Below are positions 8,812-16,903 of a stretch of 64,000 bases of DNA, in pieces. The position numbers and the translations under genes are program-made. How positions within the stretch are numbered: position 1 is the stretch's first letter; every line of letters starts with the position of its first letter. The notes beneath the pieces are model-generated. The model ran no database searches. It saw only the letters and a program-made list of their open reading frames with translations, and was not told the origin of the DNA. The DNA lies in assembly GCF_024281235.1 (NCBI RefSeq), contig NZ_JAHWXY010000002.1, forward strand, positions 310,001 to 374,000. Direction: 5' to 3'. The DNA is from Shinella daejeonensis (GTDB lineage: Bacteria > Pseudomonadota > Alphaproteobacteria > Rhizobiales > Rhizobiaceae).

Positions 8812-9924
8812 ATGGCGGGACCCGTCACCTATATCGCGCAGGTATTGTCGCTCATCCGCAAGGAGATGCTTGCGCTCGTCAAGGACCCCGCGAACCGGAC
8901 GCTGCTCTTCATGCCGGCGATCATGCAGGCGCTTTTGTTCGGCTACGGCGCAACCTACGATCTCACCCATGCGCCCTATGCCGTTCTCGACCAGAGTCGC
9001 GGAGCGGCCTCGACCGAGCTTCTGGCACGGCTCGACGGAACGGGCGTATTCGAGCGGGTTGCGACGCTCACGTCGTCCGGTCAGATCGCCGCCATGATCG
9101 ACAGCGGCGAGGCGCTTCTGGTGATCGCCCTTCCGGCGGACTTCGAGGCGCGCCTCGCCGCAGGCCGCGAGGCGCCGTTGCAGCTCATCCTCGACGGACG
9201 CAACTCCTCCACGGCCGGGCTGGCCTCGGCCTATGTCGGCGCGGTCGTTGCCGCCTACAACGGGACGCGCGGCGTCTCCACCCCGGTGACGATCGAACGC
9301 CGCGCCTGGTTCAACCCGAACCTCGAATCCCGCTGGAACATGATGCCCGCCCTCATCGCCGCGCTCAGCATGATGCAGACGCTTCTGCTGGCCGCACTCT
9401 CCGTCGCGCGTGAGCGCGAACAAGGCACGTTCGACCAATTGCTGGTGACGCCCCTGACCCCGCTTCAGATACTGATCGGAAAGGCACTGCCGTCGATGCT
9501 GGTCGGCATCTTCCAGTCGACCCTGATCTTCCTGATCATCCTGTTCTGGTTCCAGATCCCTCTGAACGGGTCCGTCTGGCTGCTCTATCTCGGCCTCGCG
9601 ATGTTTACGCTGGCCTCCGTCGGCATCGGCCTGTCGATCTCGGCGGTATCGCTGACCATGCAGCAGGCGATGCTCTACACCTTCATGCTGATCATGCCGC
9701 TAATGCTGCTGTCGGGCCTGCTGACGCCCGTACGAAACATGCCGGAAGCACTACAGGTCGCCACCTTCGTGAATCCACTCCGCTTCGGCGTAGATCTCGT
9801 ACGCCGCGTCTATCTCGAAGGCGCGACGTTTGGCGACGTGGCTTTCAACTTCGTGCCGCTCCTCGCCGTTGCCGCGGTCACCCTTCCGCTCGCCGCATGG
9901 CTGTTTCGCAATCGCCTGGCGTGA
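8812..9924 (+). CDS. ybhR: ABC-2 type permease (YbhR-like)
   Basis: The 370-residue protein is the second half-permease of the efflux pump, with the same plan as YbhS: one N-terminal helix, a periplasmic domain, and five C-terminal helices around AREREQGTFDQLLVTPL. It starts 4 bp after ybhS and closes the four-gene operon. The two permeases are paralogous and probably act as a heterodimer. No transcription terminator with a T-run is visible behind it. Confidence 0.87.
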   Translation: MAGPVTYIAQVLSLIRKEMLALVKDPANRTLLFMPAIMQALLFGYGATYDLTHAPYAVLDQSRGAASTELLARLDGTGVFERVATLTSSGQIAAMIDSGEALLVIALPADFEARLAAGREAPLQLILDGRNSSTAGLASAYVGAVVAAYNGTRGVSTPVTIERRAWFNPNLESRWNMMPALIAALSMMQTLLLAALSVAREREQGTFDQLLVTPLTPLQILIGKALPSMLVGIFQSTLIFLIILFWFQIPLNGSVWLLYLGLAMFTLASVGIGLSISAVSLTMQQAMLYTFMLIMPLMLLSGLLTPVRNMPEALQVATFVNPLRFGVDLVRRVYLEGATFGDVAFNFVPLLAVAAVTLPLAAWLFRNRLA

Positions 9925-9967
9925 CGCGCGCGCCGATCGTCGGAGGAATACGCCGGCCGAACGACCG

Positions 9968-10270
9968 CTATGCTTCGGATGCGGCCCGGGCCGGCGCATT
10001 GGATTTGAGACGCTTCATGAAATCGAGGAAATGGGAATGCAGCGGTTCAAAAAGCGGCTCGCGGCGATGGGCCATGTGAACACCGCTGAACAGCTTCAGG
10101 CCGATGGTGAATTGCGCCACCTCCTCCTCCGGCAGGACGTTCAATGCCCTGATGCGATCGATCAACGGCACGATGTCGTCATGATTGGTGACGTCGAAGG
10201 TGCAGCTGACCGGCTCGCTTCCCTCCGGAAGGTCCAGTTTCTCGGCGGTGATACGGTAGGTATAGGCCAT
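9968..10270 (-). CDS. DUF3861 family protein
   Basis: This is a small soluble protein of 100 residues beginning MAYTYRITAEKLDLPEG, recognisable as the DUF3861 family, whose function is unknown. The start at 10270 is chosen because AAGGAG lies 10 bases upstream; a longer frame begins at 10312 without a ribosome site. It is divergent from a MarR-family gene, with two palindromic sites in the 85-bp gap, so it is probably a target of that regulator. Confidence 0.72.
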   Translation of the reverse strand: MAYTYRITAEKLDLPEGSEPVSCTFDVTNHDDIVPLIDRIRALNVLPEEEVAQFTIGLKLFSGVHMAHRREPLFEPLHSHFLDFMKRLKSNAPARAASEA

Positions 10271-10292
10271 GGGCTCTCGGCTCCTTTGTTGG

Positions 10293-10333
10293 TTGATGCT
10301 ATCAATTGACATTAAACAGTTGATATAGTCAAC
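10293..10333. promoter_or_regulatory. Two palindromic operators between DUF3861 and marR
   Basis: TTGAT-GCT-ATCAA (10293-10305) and GTTGA-TATAG-TCAAC (10319-10333) are two inverted repeats in the divergent gap, of the size MarR dimers bind. Placement next to a marR gene suggests auto-repression and control of the DUF3861 gene. The first site recurs upstream of the HxlR gene at 39.7 kb. Confidence 0.55.
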
Positions 10334-10355
10334 CCATCGCTGCTACCTTCAAGCC

Positions 10356-10787
10356 ATGGATAATGAGTTGATTGATTTGTTACGCACCGTGGCGAACGGA
10401 TTCCGGGCGCGGATGCAGGCGAAAGTGGTGGCGGCCGACCCGGGTCTGACGGCGTTTCAGGCGCGCCTTGTCAACGTCATCGGGCGCAACGAAGGCGTTT
10501 CCCAGCTGGAGCTTGGTGCGTTGGTGGAGCGCGACAAGGCGCAGATCGCACGCGCAATCAAGGACCTGGAGGCGCAGGGACTGGTGACGCGCAGCGCGGA
10601 TATCGCCGACTGGCGGACGAAATGCGTCGCGCTGACCCCGGAAGGTCGACAGGCGCACACGCGCCTGAACAGCATGCGCGAGCAACTCGCAGCCGACGTG
10701 CTGGCGCGTTTTTCCAACGAGGAGAAACATGCCCTGCGATCGGGCCTTGAGAAAATGGACGCGGCACTTCGAGAGCAGGCTTCGTGA
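10356..10787 (+). CDS. MarR-family transcriptional regulator
   Basis: The 143-residue winged-helix regulator contains VSQLELGALVERDKAQIARAIKDLEAQGLVTRSADIADWRTKCVALTPEGRQ, i.e. recognition helix plus wing. It probably represses itself and the divergent DUF3861 gene through the palindromes in between. The ligand is unknown. No gene follows on the same strand within 300 bp. Confidence 0.88.
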   Translation: MDNELIDLLRTVANGFRARMQAKVVAADPGLTAFQARLVNVIGRNEGVSQLELGALVERDKAQIARAIKDLEAQGLVTRSADIADWRTKCVALTPEGRQAHTRLNSMREQLAADVLARFSNEEKHALRSGLEKMDAALREQAS

Positions 10788-11085
10788 ATGCGGATGGTTG
10801 CTTCCGGATACGCGCATCCCCGTCTCCTCAGCTCCGAAGCTCAAGCAATCCTGTCGAAACATAGTATCGAAGAACGCATGCGATCAGGCGGATCCTGCTA
10901 AAGCGGGCGGACGTCGCGGTCGCTGCTTTAGAACGCGATCGGGGCATCCGGCGATCTGGCGCGCTCGAGCCGGGTCACTGTATCTGCCATATTCATCGAG
11001 CCATGACGTAAATTTCATATTCCGTCGCCACCGTGAGGCCGGCTTCCGTAACCGCGTCTCAATGTTTGGCGCATAGCGTCGGCGC
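10788..11085. other. Intergenic region without a recognisable gene
   Basis: This is about 300 bp between the marR gene and the diguanylate cyclase. I see no credible coding frame. A loose inverted repeat (CTAAAGC near 10899 and GCTTTAG near 10924) is present but too short to call. The promoter for the downstream cyclase presumably lies in the AT-richer part around 10990-11030. Confidence 0.4.
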
Positions 11086-12843
11086 ATGATCTGGAATTAT
11101 GCTCGAAAAGTGCTGATGGCTGTTGTGCTGGGTTTCGGGATGCTTGCATCCTCGAATGCGGCACCGCTTGGTGCGACTGAAACCACGACGATTCGCAGCA
11201 CTTGCTGGATGTCCGGCAGCCTGTCGGATGACATCGCGACCGCAATCCGTTCTTCCGGGCGATGGACCTGCGGCGACCCGATCTATTCGCTCGAAGGCGA
11301 GCGCGCATTGCTTCGCTTCGACATCAGTGCGGACGATCCCCTCCCCCGCTATCTCTTCTCGAGGCGGAGCCCGCTTGCAACGGTGCATCTGCTGGCGGTT
11401 GACCGGGACGGCGCCATCCGCCAGACCTCGTTGCCGGCAGGCGAGCTTTCCAGCGCTCTGTCCGGCGGATATTTCAAGGCGCCTCTGCCAACGGTCGATC
11501 GCCAAACGCAACAGGTGGTCGTCGCATTCGATTTCCCAAGCCACAGGATGACACTGGAGAGAGCCTATCTGGCTCCGTCCGACCTGTCGTCAGGCCCCGA
11601 TTTTCTCAGGTCGATGCTTCTCCTGGCCACCCTTGCCGGGATGCTTTCCATGCCGCTCATCTTCAATACGGCTTTCTACCGGATCCTGCGTGAGCCATTC
11701 GTGCTGTGGCATTCCCTGCTCACGATCTCTTTGCTGCTGACGATCCTGGTCTCCTCGGGACTGGCGGTCGTTCTTTTCGATCCGCCGGCCATGACGTTGA
11801 GCTGGATGACCACGGTGATCTTCGGTCTTACGGTCGCTTCCGGAGCGATGTTTACCCACAGCTTCATCGAACCGGGCCGGCTGCATCCGTTCCTGCGGCG
11901 GTCGCTTGCGTATTGCGCGGTTTGGGCACTGTTTCTAAGCACGTCACATGCGGCGTTCCCCTTCGTGGGACGCTCGTTTCAGTCCACTGCCTACACGGCG
12001 GCATTCGCTCCGGTGATCGTCATTTTCATACTGTCCCTTTCGGACGCCCTGCGACGCGGCAGCCGGGCCGCCAAGTTCCAGGCGATCGGCTATATGCCGA
12101 TAATATTGGTGGGACTGATACGCTTGATCACCGGTGTGGTTCCCGCCCTGCATAGCAACGACGTCATGATCCTGTTCTATGTCGGTTGCGTTTTTGAAGT
12201 CCTGTTCACCACGCTCGGCGTGGCGGACCGCTTCATGACGATCAAGCGCCAGCGAGACCACGCACGCTTCGAAGCTGACATGCTCGAGCGCCTGTCCGAA
12301 CGGGACGCACTGACGGGATTGCTTAATCGGCGGGCTATGGAACAGAATTTCGAGCGGTTCCGCGCTGAAGGTTATCATGCGCTTGCCGTGCTCGATCTCG
12401 ATCACTTCAAGTCCGTCAATGATCTTCATGGCCACCTGGTCGGCGACGCGGTCCTGAAAGCGGTGGCCCAAGCGCTCCAGGCGGACGCCCACGTTCAGGC
12501 GTTTCGCCTTGGCGGCGAGGAATTCGTCCTGCTTGTGCGCGGCGAAGATGCACAGGCCCGGGCGGAACGTCGGCGCCAGTCGATTTCCGCCATCGTCGCC
12601 AATGCGGCGCCCGGTCTTGGAAGCCCGGTAACGGCGAGCATGGGCCTGGTTCTTGCGTCATCAGGGACGGATCCGGAGTTCACGGAACTCTACGATCAGG
12701 CCGACAAACTGCTTTACAACGCCAAACAGGCCGGCCGCAATCGAACGATAACCGCATCGGCACAAGTCTGCCTGAATAGTCCGGACAGATCCCCCTTGAT
12801 CGGCAGGACACTTCGGCCAGAACAACTCCGGGCGTCAGCATAG
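11086..12843 (+). CDS. Membrane diguanylate cyclase (7TMR-DISM-like + GGDEF)
   Basis: The 585-residue protein has a signal peptide, a periplasmic domain of about 160 residues (two Cys, in TCWMSG and WTCGDP), about seven transmembrane helices (roughly 175-390) and a C-terminal GGDEF domain. The architecture is like 7TMR-DISM signalling proteins. The active-site motif is GGEEF (about 476-480), preceded by the normal DALTGLLNRR and DLDHFKSVND. The product would be cyclic di-GMP. The inhibitory RxxD site that normally lies five residues before GGEEF is absent, so product inhibition is probably lost. The sensed signal is unknown. Confidence 0.85.
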   Translation: MIWNYARKVLMAVVLGFGMLASSNAAPLGATETTTIRSTCWMSGSLSDDIATAIRSSGRWTCGDPIYSLEGERALLRFDISADDPLPRYLFSRRSPLATVHLLAVDRDGAIRQTSLPAGELSSALSGGYFKAPLPTVDRQTQQVVVAFDFPSHRMTLERAYLAPSDLSSGPDFLRSMLLLATLAGMLSMPLIFNTAFYRILREPFVLWHSLLTISLLLTILVSSGLAVVLFDPPAMTLSWMTTVIFGLTVASGAMFTHSFIEPGRLHPFLRRSLAYCAVWALFLSTSHAAFPFVGRSFQSTAYTAAFAPVIVIFILSLSDALRRGSRAAKFQAIGYMPIILVGLIRLITGVVPALHSNDVMILFYVGCVFEVLFTTLGVADRFMTIKRQRDHARFEADMLERLSERDALTGLLNRRAMEQNFERFRAEGYHALAVLDLDHFKSVNDLHGHLVGDAVLKAVAQALQADAHVQAFRLGGEEFVLLVRGEDAQARAERRRQSISAIVANAAPGLGSPVTASMGLVLASSGTDPEFTELYDQADKLLYNAKQAGRNRTITASAQVCLNSPDRSPLIGRTLRPEQLRASA

Positions 12844-13034
12844 ATACAATCGATACCGCGACCGCGATTTTTTTCAGCCCCGGAATGACCCGCCGATGCT
12901 TTCCCGATCCGTTGGCCCTGACGACCCTCGTCAGGGGCCGCGCTCGGCAACCGCGCGCGTGATGGACGCCGGTCGGGCCTTCGGGATCAGGTTTTCGAAC
13001 GTCAGGCAATTGGCCGTCATCGCATTGAGGGGCA
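12844..13034. other. Intergenic region, nothing recognisable
   Basis: This region lies between the cyclase stop and the TTGACA of the next promoter. Frames on the minus strand here have no ribosome site or recognisable domain. I see no feature in it. Confidence 0.4.
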
Positions 13035-13070
13035 TTGACAGCACCTGATTATGTAACGTAATAACATTTC
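13035..13070 (+). promoter_or_regulatory. Promoter overlapped by a Zur-like box
   Basis: TTGACA at 13035-13040 is followed 18 bases later by TAATAA. The 17-bp ATGTAACGTAATAACAT (13051-13067), with flanking GATT and TTC, resembles the Zur consensus ATGTTATANTATAACAT: 12 of 16 defined positions match and the right half is perfect. It covers the -10 region, as a zinc-dependent repressor site should, and lies 75 bp before the ATG of a 56-codon gene. Confidence 0.5.
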
Positions 13071-13142
13071 AAATTCTGCCGGCGATCATCCCGTAGCGCG
13101 CATCGGCGGCCGAGAAGAATTCTCAAGCGAAAGGATCAGGTC

Positions 13143-13313
13143 ATGATCACGAAGATCGCCGCCACCTTCTACTTCCTGTCCGACCGCGGTGAAACCGCCG
13201 GAAAGGATGATGAGCGCCTGCTGACCGACCGGAAGGAAGCCTTCGGAACCGGCCGTTTCGATTTCGCAAAAGCCGAAACGCATCCCGCCCGCGGCGACCG
13301 GCGGTACGCGTGA
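13143..13313 (+). CDS. Small protein of unknown function (56 aa)
   Basis: This short frame starts MITKIAATFYFLSDRG and ends RRYA before TGA. It has an excellent ribosome site (AAAGGA, 7 bases before the ATG) and a promoter with a Zur-like operator upstream. It is hydrophilic after the first 12 residues, rich in charged residues, with no Cys and one His, so it is not an obvious metal chelator. It ends about 45 bp before a cobalamin riboswitch that has its own promoter. I do not recognise the family. The case for a real gene rests on ribosome site, promoter and position. Confidence 0.5.
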   Translation: MITKIAATFYFLSDRGETAGKDDERLLTDRKEAFGTGRFDFAKAETHPARGDRRYA

Positions 13314-13322
13314 GGTCACGGC

Positions 13323-13352
13323 TTGACAGGCACTCCGATTGCCCCCTAACTG
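13323..13352 (+). promoter_or_regulatory. Promoter for the cobalamin riboswitch transcript
   Basis: TTGACA (13323-13328), an 18-base spacer and TAACTG (13347-13352) would place the transcript start at about 13358, just where riboswitch base pairing begins. Confidence 0.5.
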
Positions 13353-13357
13353 GGACG

Positions 13358-13545
13358 GACGGTTCCCAAGGCAAAGCCGGAGGGACTAACAGGGAACACG
13401 GTGAGGACGACCCGAACGGGGCCGAAACCGTGGCTGCCCCCGCAACTGTAAGCGGTGAGGTCTTTTCATCCGTGCCACTGGTCCATCGACCGGGAAGGCC
13501 GACGAGCCCTTCGACCCGCGAGCCAGGAGACCTGCCGTCATCTGA
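13358..13545 (+). ncRNA. Cobalamin riboswitch
   Basis: The leader has the conserved cobalamin aptamer features in order: GGACTAACAGGGAACACGGTG, then CCCCCGCAACTGTAAGCGGTGAG, GCCACTG...GGGAAGGC, and the B12 box AGCCAGGAGACCTGCC (13521-13536). It lies about 100 bp upstream of the DUF1636 gene and a BtuFCD-type operon, so adenosylcobalamin should switch off that operon. This is known family behaviour; the expression platform was not resolved. Confidence 0.93.
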
Positions 13546-13647
13546 AACAGCAACCGGACGGGGTGTGCCGGAAAGCGTTGTGACGCCGTGCGCATCCATC
13601 TGCGACGGCCGATCATCCTTCACCAGCCCCGCCTGCCGAAGGATGAC

Positions 13648-14013
13648 ATGACGACAGCCTCTCCCGCCTATGCCCTCGTGCTTTGCAGCCGCTGCAAGGA
13701 CGCAACCGGCCAACCCGCCGCAGCGGCGCTTGAGGCGCAGCTTGCCCCCTATCTGCCGGCCGGCGGCTTCCGCCTCGAAACCGTTGCCTGTCTTGCCGGC
13801 TGCGCACGCCCGCTCGCCGTCGCCTTCACCGCGCCGTCGAAGGCGACGTTCCTGTTCGGGGATATCGTCCCGAAGGATGCCGACGCCCTGCTGACCTTCG
13901 GTCGCCAGTATCGCGACCTTGCCGACGGCTGGTGCAACGAGGGCCAGCGCCCCGCCGGCCTCCGGGGCAAGACGCTCGCGCGCATTCCCCACGTCGGAGG
14001 GCTTGCCGGATGA
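13648..14013 (+). CDS. DUF1636 metal-binding protein
   Basis: The 121-residue protein has paired cysteines near the N-terminus (CSRC, residues 13 and 16) and in CLAGC, the pattern of DUF1636 proteins, thought to be thioredoxin-fold ferredoxin-like metal or Fe-S binders. The start at 13648 has a GAAGGA ribosome site; the frame extends further upstream but into the riboswitch tail. It is the first gene behind the cobalamin riboswitch and overlaps the ATPase gene by ATGA. Family members are regularly B12-switch controlled, suggesting a role in cobalamin or corrin handling. The biochemical role is unknown. Confidence 0.82.
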   Translation: MTTASPAYALVLCSRCKDATGQPAAAALEAQLAPYLPAGGFRLETVACLAGCARPLAVAFTAPSKATFLFGDIVPKDADALLTFGRQYRDLADGWCNEGQRPAGLRGKTLARIPHVGGLAG

Positions 14014-14807
14014 GCGATCCTGTCCTCGCCGGGCACGCGCTGACCTACGAGACCGCTTCCGGCGACCGGCTTCTGCACGACGTGTCGATTGACGTCGCTC
14101 CCTCGGACCGCCTCGCCATCATCGGCCCGAACGGCGCGGGCAAGACGACGCTCCTGCGCATGCTCGCCGGCACATTGCAGCCGACCGCGGGAGCGGTCCA
14201 TCTCTTCGGCACGCCGCTGGCGGCGATGCGCCCGGTCGAGCGCGCGCGCCGCATCGCCGTGGTGGGGCAGACGGACCAGCCGGACCGCCGCATTTCCGTC
14301 CGCGATTATGTGGCGCTCGGCCGCATCCCGCATACGGCCCGGCACGCGGGCACGCAGGACGTCGTCGCTGTCGAAAGCGCGCTGGAGCAAACGGAACTGC
14401 TCGCCCTTGCCCGGCGCGAGATGGGGTCGCTTTCGGGCGGCGAACGGCAGCGGGCGCAGATCGCCCGTGCGCTGGCCCAAGAGCCCCGTATCCTGTTTCT
14501 CGACGAGCCGACGAACCATCTCGATCCCCGCGCTCGCGGCGCGCTTCTCGCGCTGGTGGCCGACCTCGGCCTCACCATCGTCGCGGTGCTGCACGATCTT
14601 CACCTCGTTTCCGGCTTCGCCACACGGGTCGCCGTGCTGCGGCAGGGTGCGCTCACGGCCTGCGGGCCGGTAGAGGAAACGCTCAGCCGGCAGGTCGTGC
14701 GCGACGTCTTCGGCATCGACGTCCTGCGCCTGCCCCATCCGCACGAAGACCGCCAGCTCACCATCTTCGACATTCCCCTCATCCGCAGCACCGGAGCATT
14801 CCTATGA
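14010..14807 (+). CDS. ABC ATPase of a FecCD/BtuCD-type importer
   Basis: The 265-residue ATPase has Walker A GPNGAGKTTLLRML (about 40), signature LSGGERQRAQIARAL and Walker B ILFLDEPTNHLDPRA, the FepC/BtuD type. It overlaps the DUF1636 stop by ATGA and the binding-protein start by four bases, so the operon is translationally coupled. Riboswitch control suggests a cobalamin, cobinamide or cobalamin-replaceable substrate. Such systems are sometimes labelled as a putative F420-0 transporter, which makes little sense here. Confidence 0.88.
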   Translation: MSDPVLAGHALTYETASGDRLLHDVSIDVAPSDRLAIIGPNGAGKTTLLRMLAGTLQPTAGAVHLFGTPLAAMRPVERARRIAVVGQTDQPDRRISVRDYVALGRIPHTARHAGTQDVVAVESALEQTELLALARREMGSLSGGERQRAQIARALAQEPRILFLDEPTNHLDPRARGALLALVADLGLTIVAVLHDLHLVSGFATRVAVLRQGALTACGPVEETLSRQVVRDVFGIDVLRLPHPHEDRQLTIFDIPLIRSTGAFL

Positions 14808-15751
14808 AACGCCTGATCCTCGCATCCCTCTTCACTCTTTCGGCCTCCGCCGCTTTCGCCTTTCCCGTCACGGTCGACAGCTGCGGCACGCCGGTAACCT
14901 TCGACGCCGCGCCGAAACGGGCGGTGGTCCACGACATCAACATGGCGAAAATGGCCTTCGCGCTCGACCTCCAGCCGTCGATCGTCGGCGTGACGGGCAT
15001 TACCGGCTGGTACAAGACCGACGACACCTTCAAGCAGGAACAGGGTGCAATCCCCGAACTCGCCCCGAAATATCCGACGATGGAGAACCTCGTCGCCGCC
15101 GATCCGGACTTCTTCTTCGCCGGCTGGTATTACGGCATGAAACCCGGCGGCGACGTCACGCCCGACACGCTGGCCGAACACGGCATCAAGACGCTGGTCC
15201 TGACCGAAAGCTGCATCCATCTCGACAAGGATCGCCCGGCCGCCTCGATGGACCTGCTCTATGCCGACATCGAGAAGCTCGGCACGATCTTCGGCAAGGA
15301 GACGGAGGCGAACGCGCTCGTCGCGGACTGGAAAGTGCAGCTCGCCACTATCGAAAAAACGGTCGGCGACAGAAGCGGCACCCGCGTCTTCCTTTACGAT
15401 TCCGGCGACGACAAGCCCTTCACGGCGGGCAAATACGCCATTACCACCGCGATGATCGCGGCCGCCGGCGGCAGGAACATCATGGACGACATGGAGACGA
15501 GCTGGGGCAACACCGACTGGGAGACCGTCGCGGCCCGCGATCCGCAATTCCTCGTCCTGCTCGACTACCAGGACGGCGGCGGCCATGAAAAGCTCCTCGG
15601 CTTCCTGAAGGCACACCCCGCCATGAAGGAGACGGAGGCCGTGAGGAACGATCGCTTCGTGCCGCTGCGCTACGAGGAACTGACGCCCGGCCCCGACAAT
15701 ATCGCCGCCATCGACAAGATCGCCAGGGCGCTCCATCCGGAAGCCTTCTGA
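14804..15751 (+). CDS. Periplasmic binding protein (BtuF/FecB-like)
   Basis: The 315-residue protein has a cleavable signal peptide (MKRLILASLFTLSASAAFA) and a class III (TroA/BtuF-type) fold with PKRAVVHDINMAKMAFAL and a connecting helix. It binds a cofactor or siderophore-type ligand in the periplasm. Genes before and after are coupled (4-bp overlap and 2-bp gap). Unlike the other binding-protein genes in this window, no hairpin separates it from the permease gene. Ligand inferred from the riboswitch: a corrinoid. Confidence 0.87.
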   Translation: MKRLILASLFTLSASAAFAFPVTVDSCGTPVTFDAAPKRAVVHDINMAKMAFALDLQPSIVGVTGITGWYKTDDTFKQEQGAIPELAPKYPTMENLVAADPDFFFAGWYYGMKPGGDVTPDTLAEHGIKTLVLTESCIHLDKDRPAASMDLLYADIEKLGTIFGKETEANALVADWKVQLATIEKTVGDRSGTRVFLYDSGDDKPFTAGKYAITTAMIAAAGGRNIMDDMETSWGNTDWETVAARDPQFLVLLDYQDGGGHEKLLGFLKAHPAMKETEAVRNDRFVPLRYEELTPGPDNIAAIDKIARALHPEAF

Positions 15752-15753
15752 TC

Positions 15754-16758
15754 GTGCCCTATCGTTTCGGCGTCGGCCTCGCGACTGCTCTTGTCGCGAT
15801 GGCCGCGCTGACCGCCGCCTCCGTCATCTACGGATCGACCGTCATCCCGCTTGCGGAGGTAACGACCGCGCTTTCCCGCGCACTCGGCTTCACCGCCGGC
15901 GATCCGGGGCCGATCGACCGCATCATCGTGGACCTGCGCCTGCCGCGCGCGATCCTCGCGATCGCAGTCGGCGCGGGACTCGGCGTCATCGGCCTGCTGC
16001 TCCAGACCGTCACCCGCAACGATCTCGCCGACCCGTTCCTCTTCGGTCTGTCGGCCGGGGCGGCCGCCGGAGCCGTCGCGGTCATCACCCGGATCGGCGA
16101 CCGCATCGGCGTCTTTACGCTGCCGCTCGCCGCCTTCGTCGGCGGCATGTGCGCCACCGCCGTCGTCCTCGTCCTCATTCGCCGCACGCAGGGCTACGGA
16201 CCCGAACGGCTGATCCTCGCGGGACTGGCCGTGTCCTTCCTCTTCACGGCGCTCACCAATTACCTTGTCTTCTCCGGCGACCAGCGCGCCGCCCATTCCG
16301 TGCTCTTCTGGACGATGGGCGGGCTGGGGCTGGCAAGCTGGCGCAACATCGGCATCGGCCTTGCGGGAGCCGCGCTGGCGCTCTGCTACGCGCTGGTCCG
16401 CCACCGCCACCTCGATGCGCTGCTTGGAGGCGAGGAGACGGCGGAAAGCCTGGGCGTCCCGGTCGCACGCCTGCGCACCATGACCTTTCTCGTGGCGAGC
16501 TTCTCGACGGCGCTTCTCGTCTCCATTGCCGGCGTCATCGGCTTCATCGGCCTGATGATCCCGCATGTCGCCCGCCCGCTCGCCGGGCCGCTCCACGGCC
16601 GCCTCGCCCTTGTCTGCGCCCTCTTCGGCGCGGTCCTCCTGCTCGCCAGCGACCTTATCGCCCGTACCCTGCTGCCGCCTCAGGAACTTCCCGTCGGCGT
16701 GGTGACCAGTTCCATCGGCGCCCTGTTCGTCGTGATCGCCCTGCTGCGGCGAAGATAA
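15754..16758 (+). CDS. FecCD/BtuC-family permease
   Basis: The 334-residue protein has about ten hydrophobic helices and the family motifs LRLPRAILAIAVGAGLGVIG and GFIGLMIPHVARP, typical of BtuC/FhuB permeases. The GTG start lies 2 bp after the binding-protein stop. It completes the DUF1636-ATPase-binding protein-permease operon. The GGEETAESLGVPV loop that docks to the ATPase is present. Confidence 0.88.
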   Translation: MPYRFGVGLATALVAMAALTAASVIYGSTVIPLAEVTTALSRALGFTAGDPGPIDRIIVDLRLPRAILAIAVGAGLGVIGLLLQTVTRNDLADPFLFGLSAGAAAGAVAVITRIGDRIGVFTLPLAAFVGGMCATAVVLVLIRRTQGYGPERLILAGLAVSFLFTALTNYLVFSGDQRAAHSVLFWTMGGLGLASWRNIGIGLAGAALALCYALVRHRHLDALLGGEETAESLGVPVARLRTMTFLVASFSTALLVSIAGVIGFIGLMIPHVARPLAGPLHGRLALVCALFGAVLLLASDLIARTLLPPQELPVGVVTSSIGALFVVIALLRRR

Positions 16759-16850
16759 TCCGATCTGGCGGCGACGGATCGCGATGCGCTTGGGGATGGC
16801 CGGCCGAAGCGGATCGAGGGCTCATACCGGGCGGCAGGATCATGGAAAAA

Positions 16851-16880
16851 GGGGCAGGCCGGCGATTTCCGGCCCGCCCC
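16851..16880 (-). terminator. Terminator of the Frc-like operon
   Basis: A 12-bp stem with one mismatch (GGGGCAGGCCGG / CCGGCCCGCCCC) and a 6-base loop is followed on the minus strand by a T-run (TTTTTCC). It lies 24 bp past the stop of the minus-strand ATPase gene and about 90 bp past the plus-strand permease stop, so it may serve both directions. Confidence 0.8.
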
Positions 16881-16903
16881 TTCTCGTTCATTCCGGCCCG
16901 TCC

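Noticed and set aside
10878-10945. Second copy of a rhizobial repeat element (CTAAAGC ... GCTTTAG)
   Set aside because: Arms are only 7 bp and the sequence does not match the 54.9-kb element.
13588-13647. Upstream extension of the DUF1636 gene
   Set aside because: The added residues are encoded by the riboswitch tail and precede a good ribosome site; the family begins at the later ATG.
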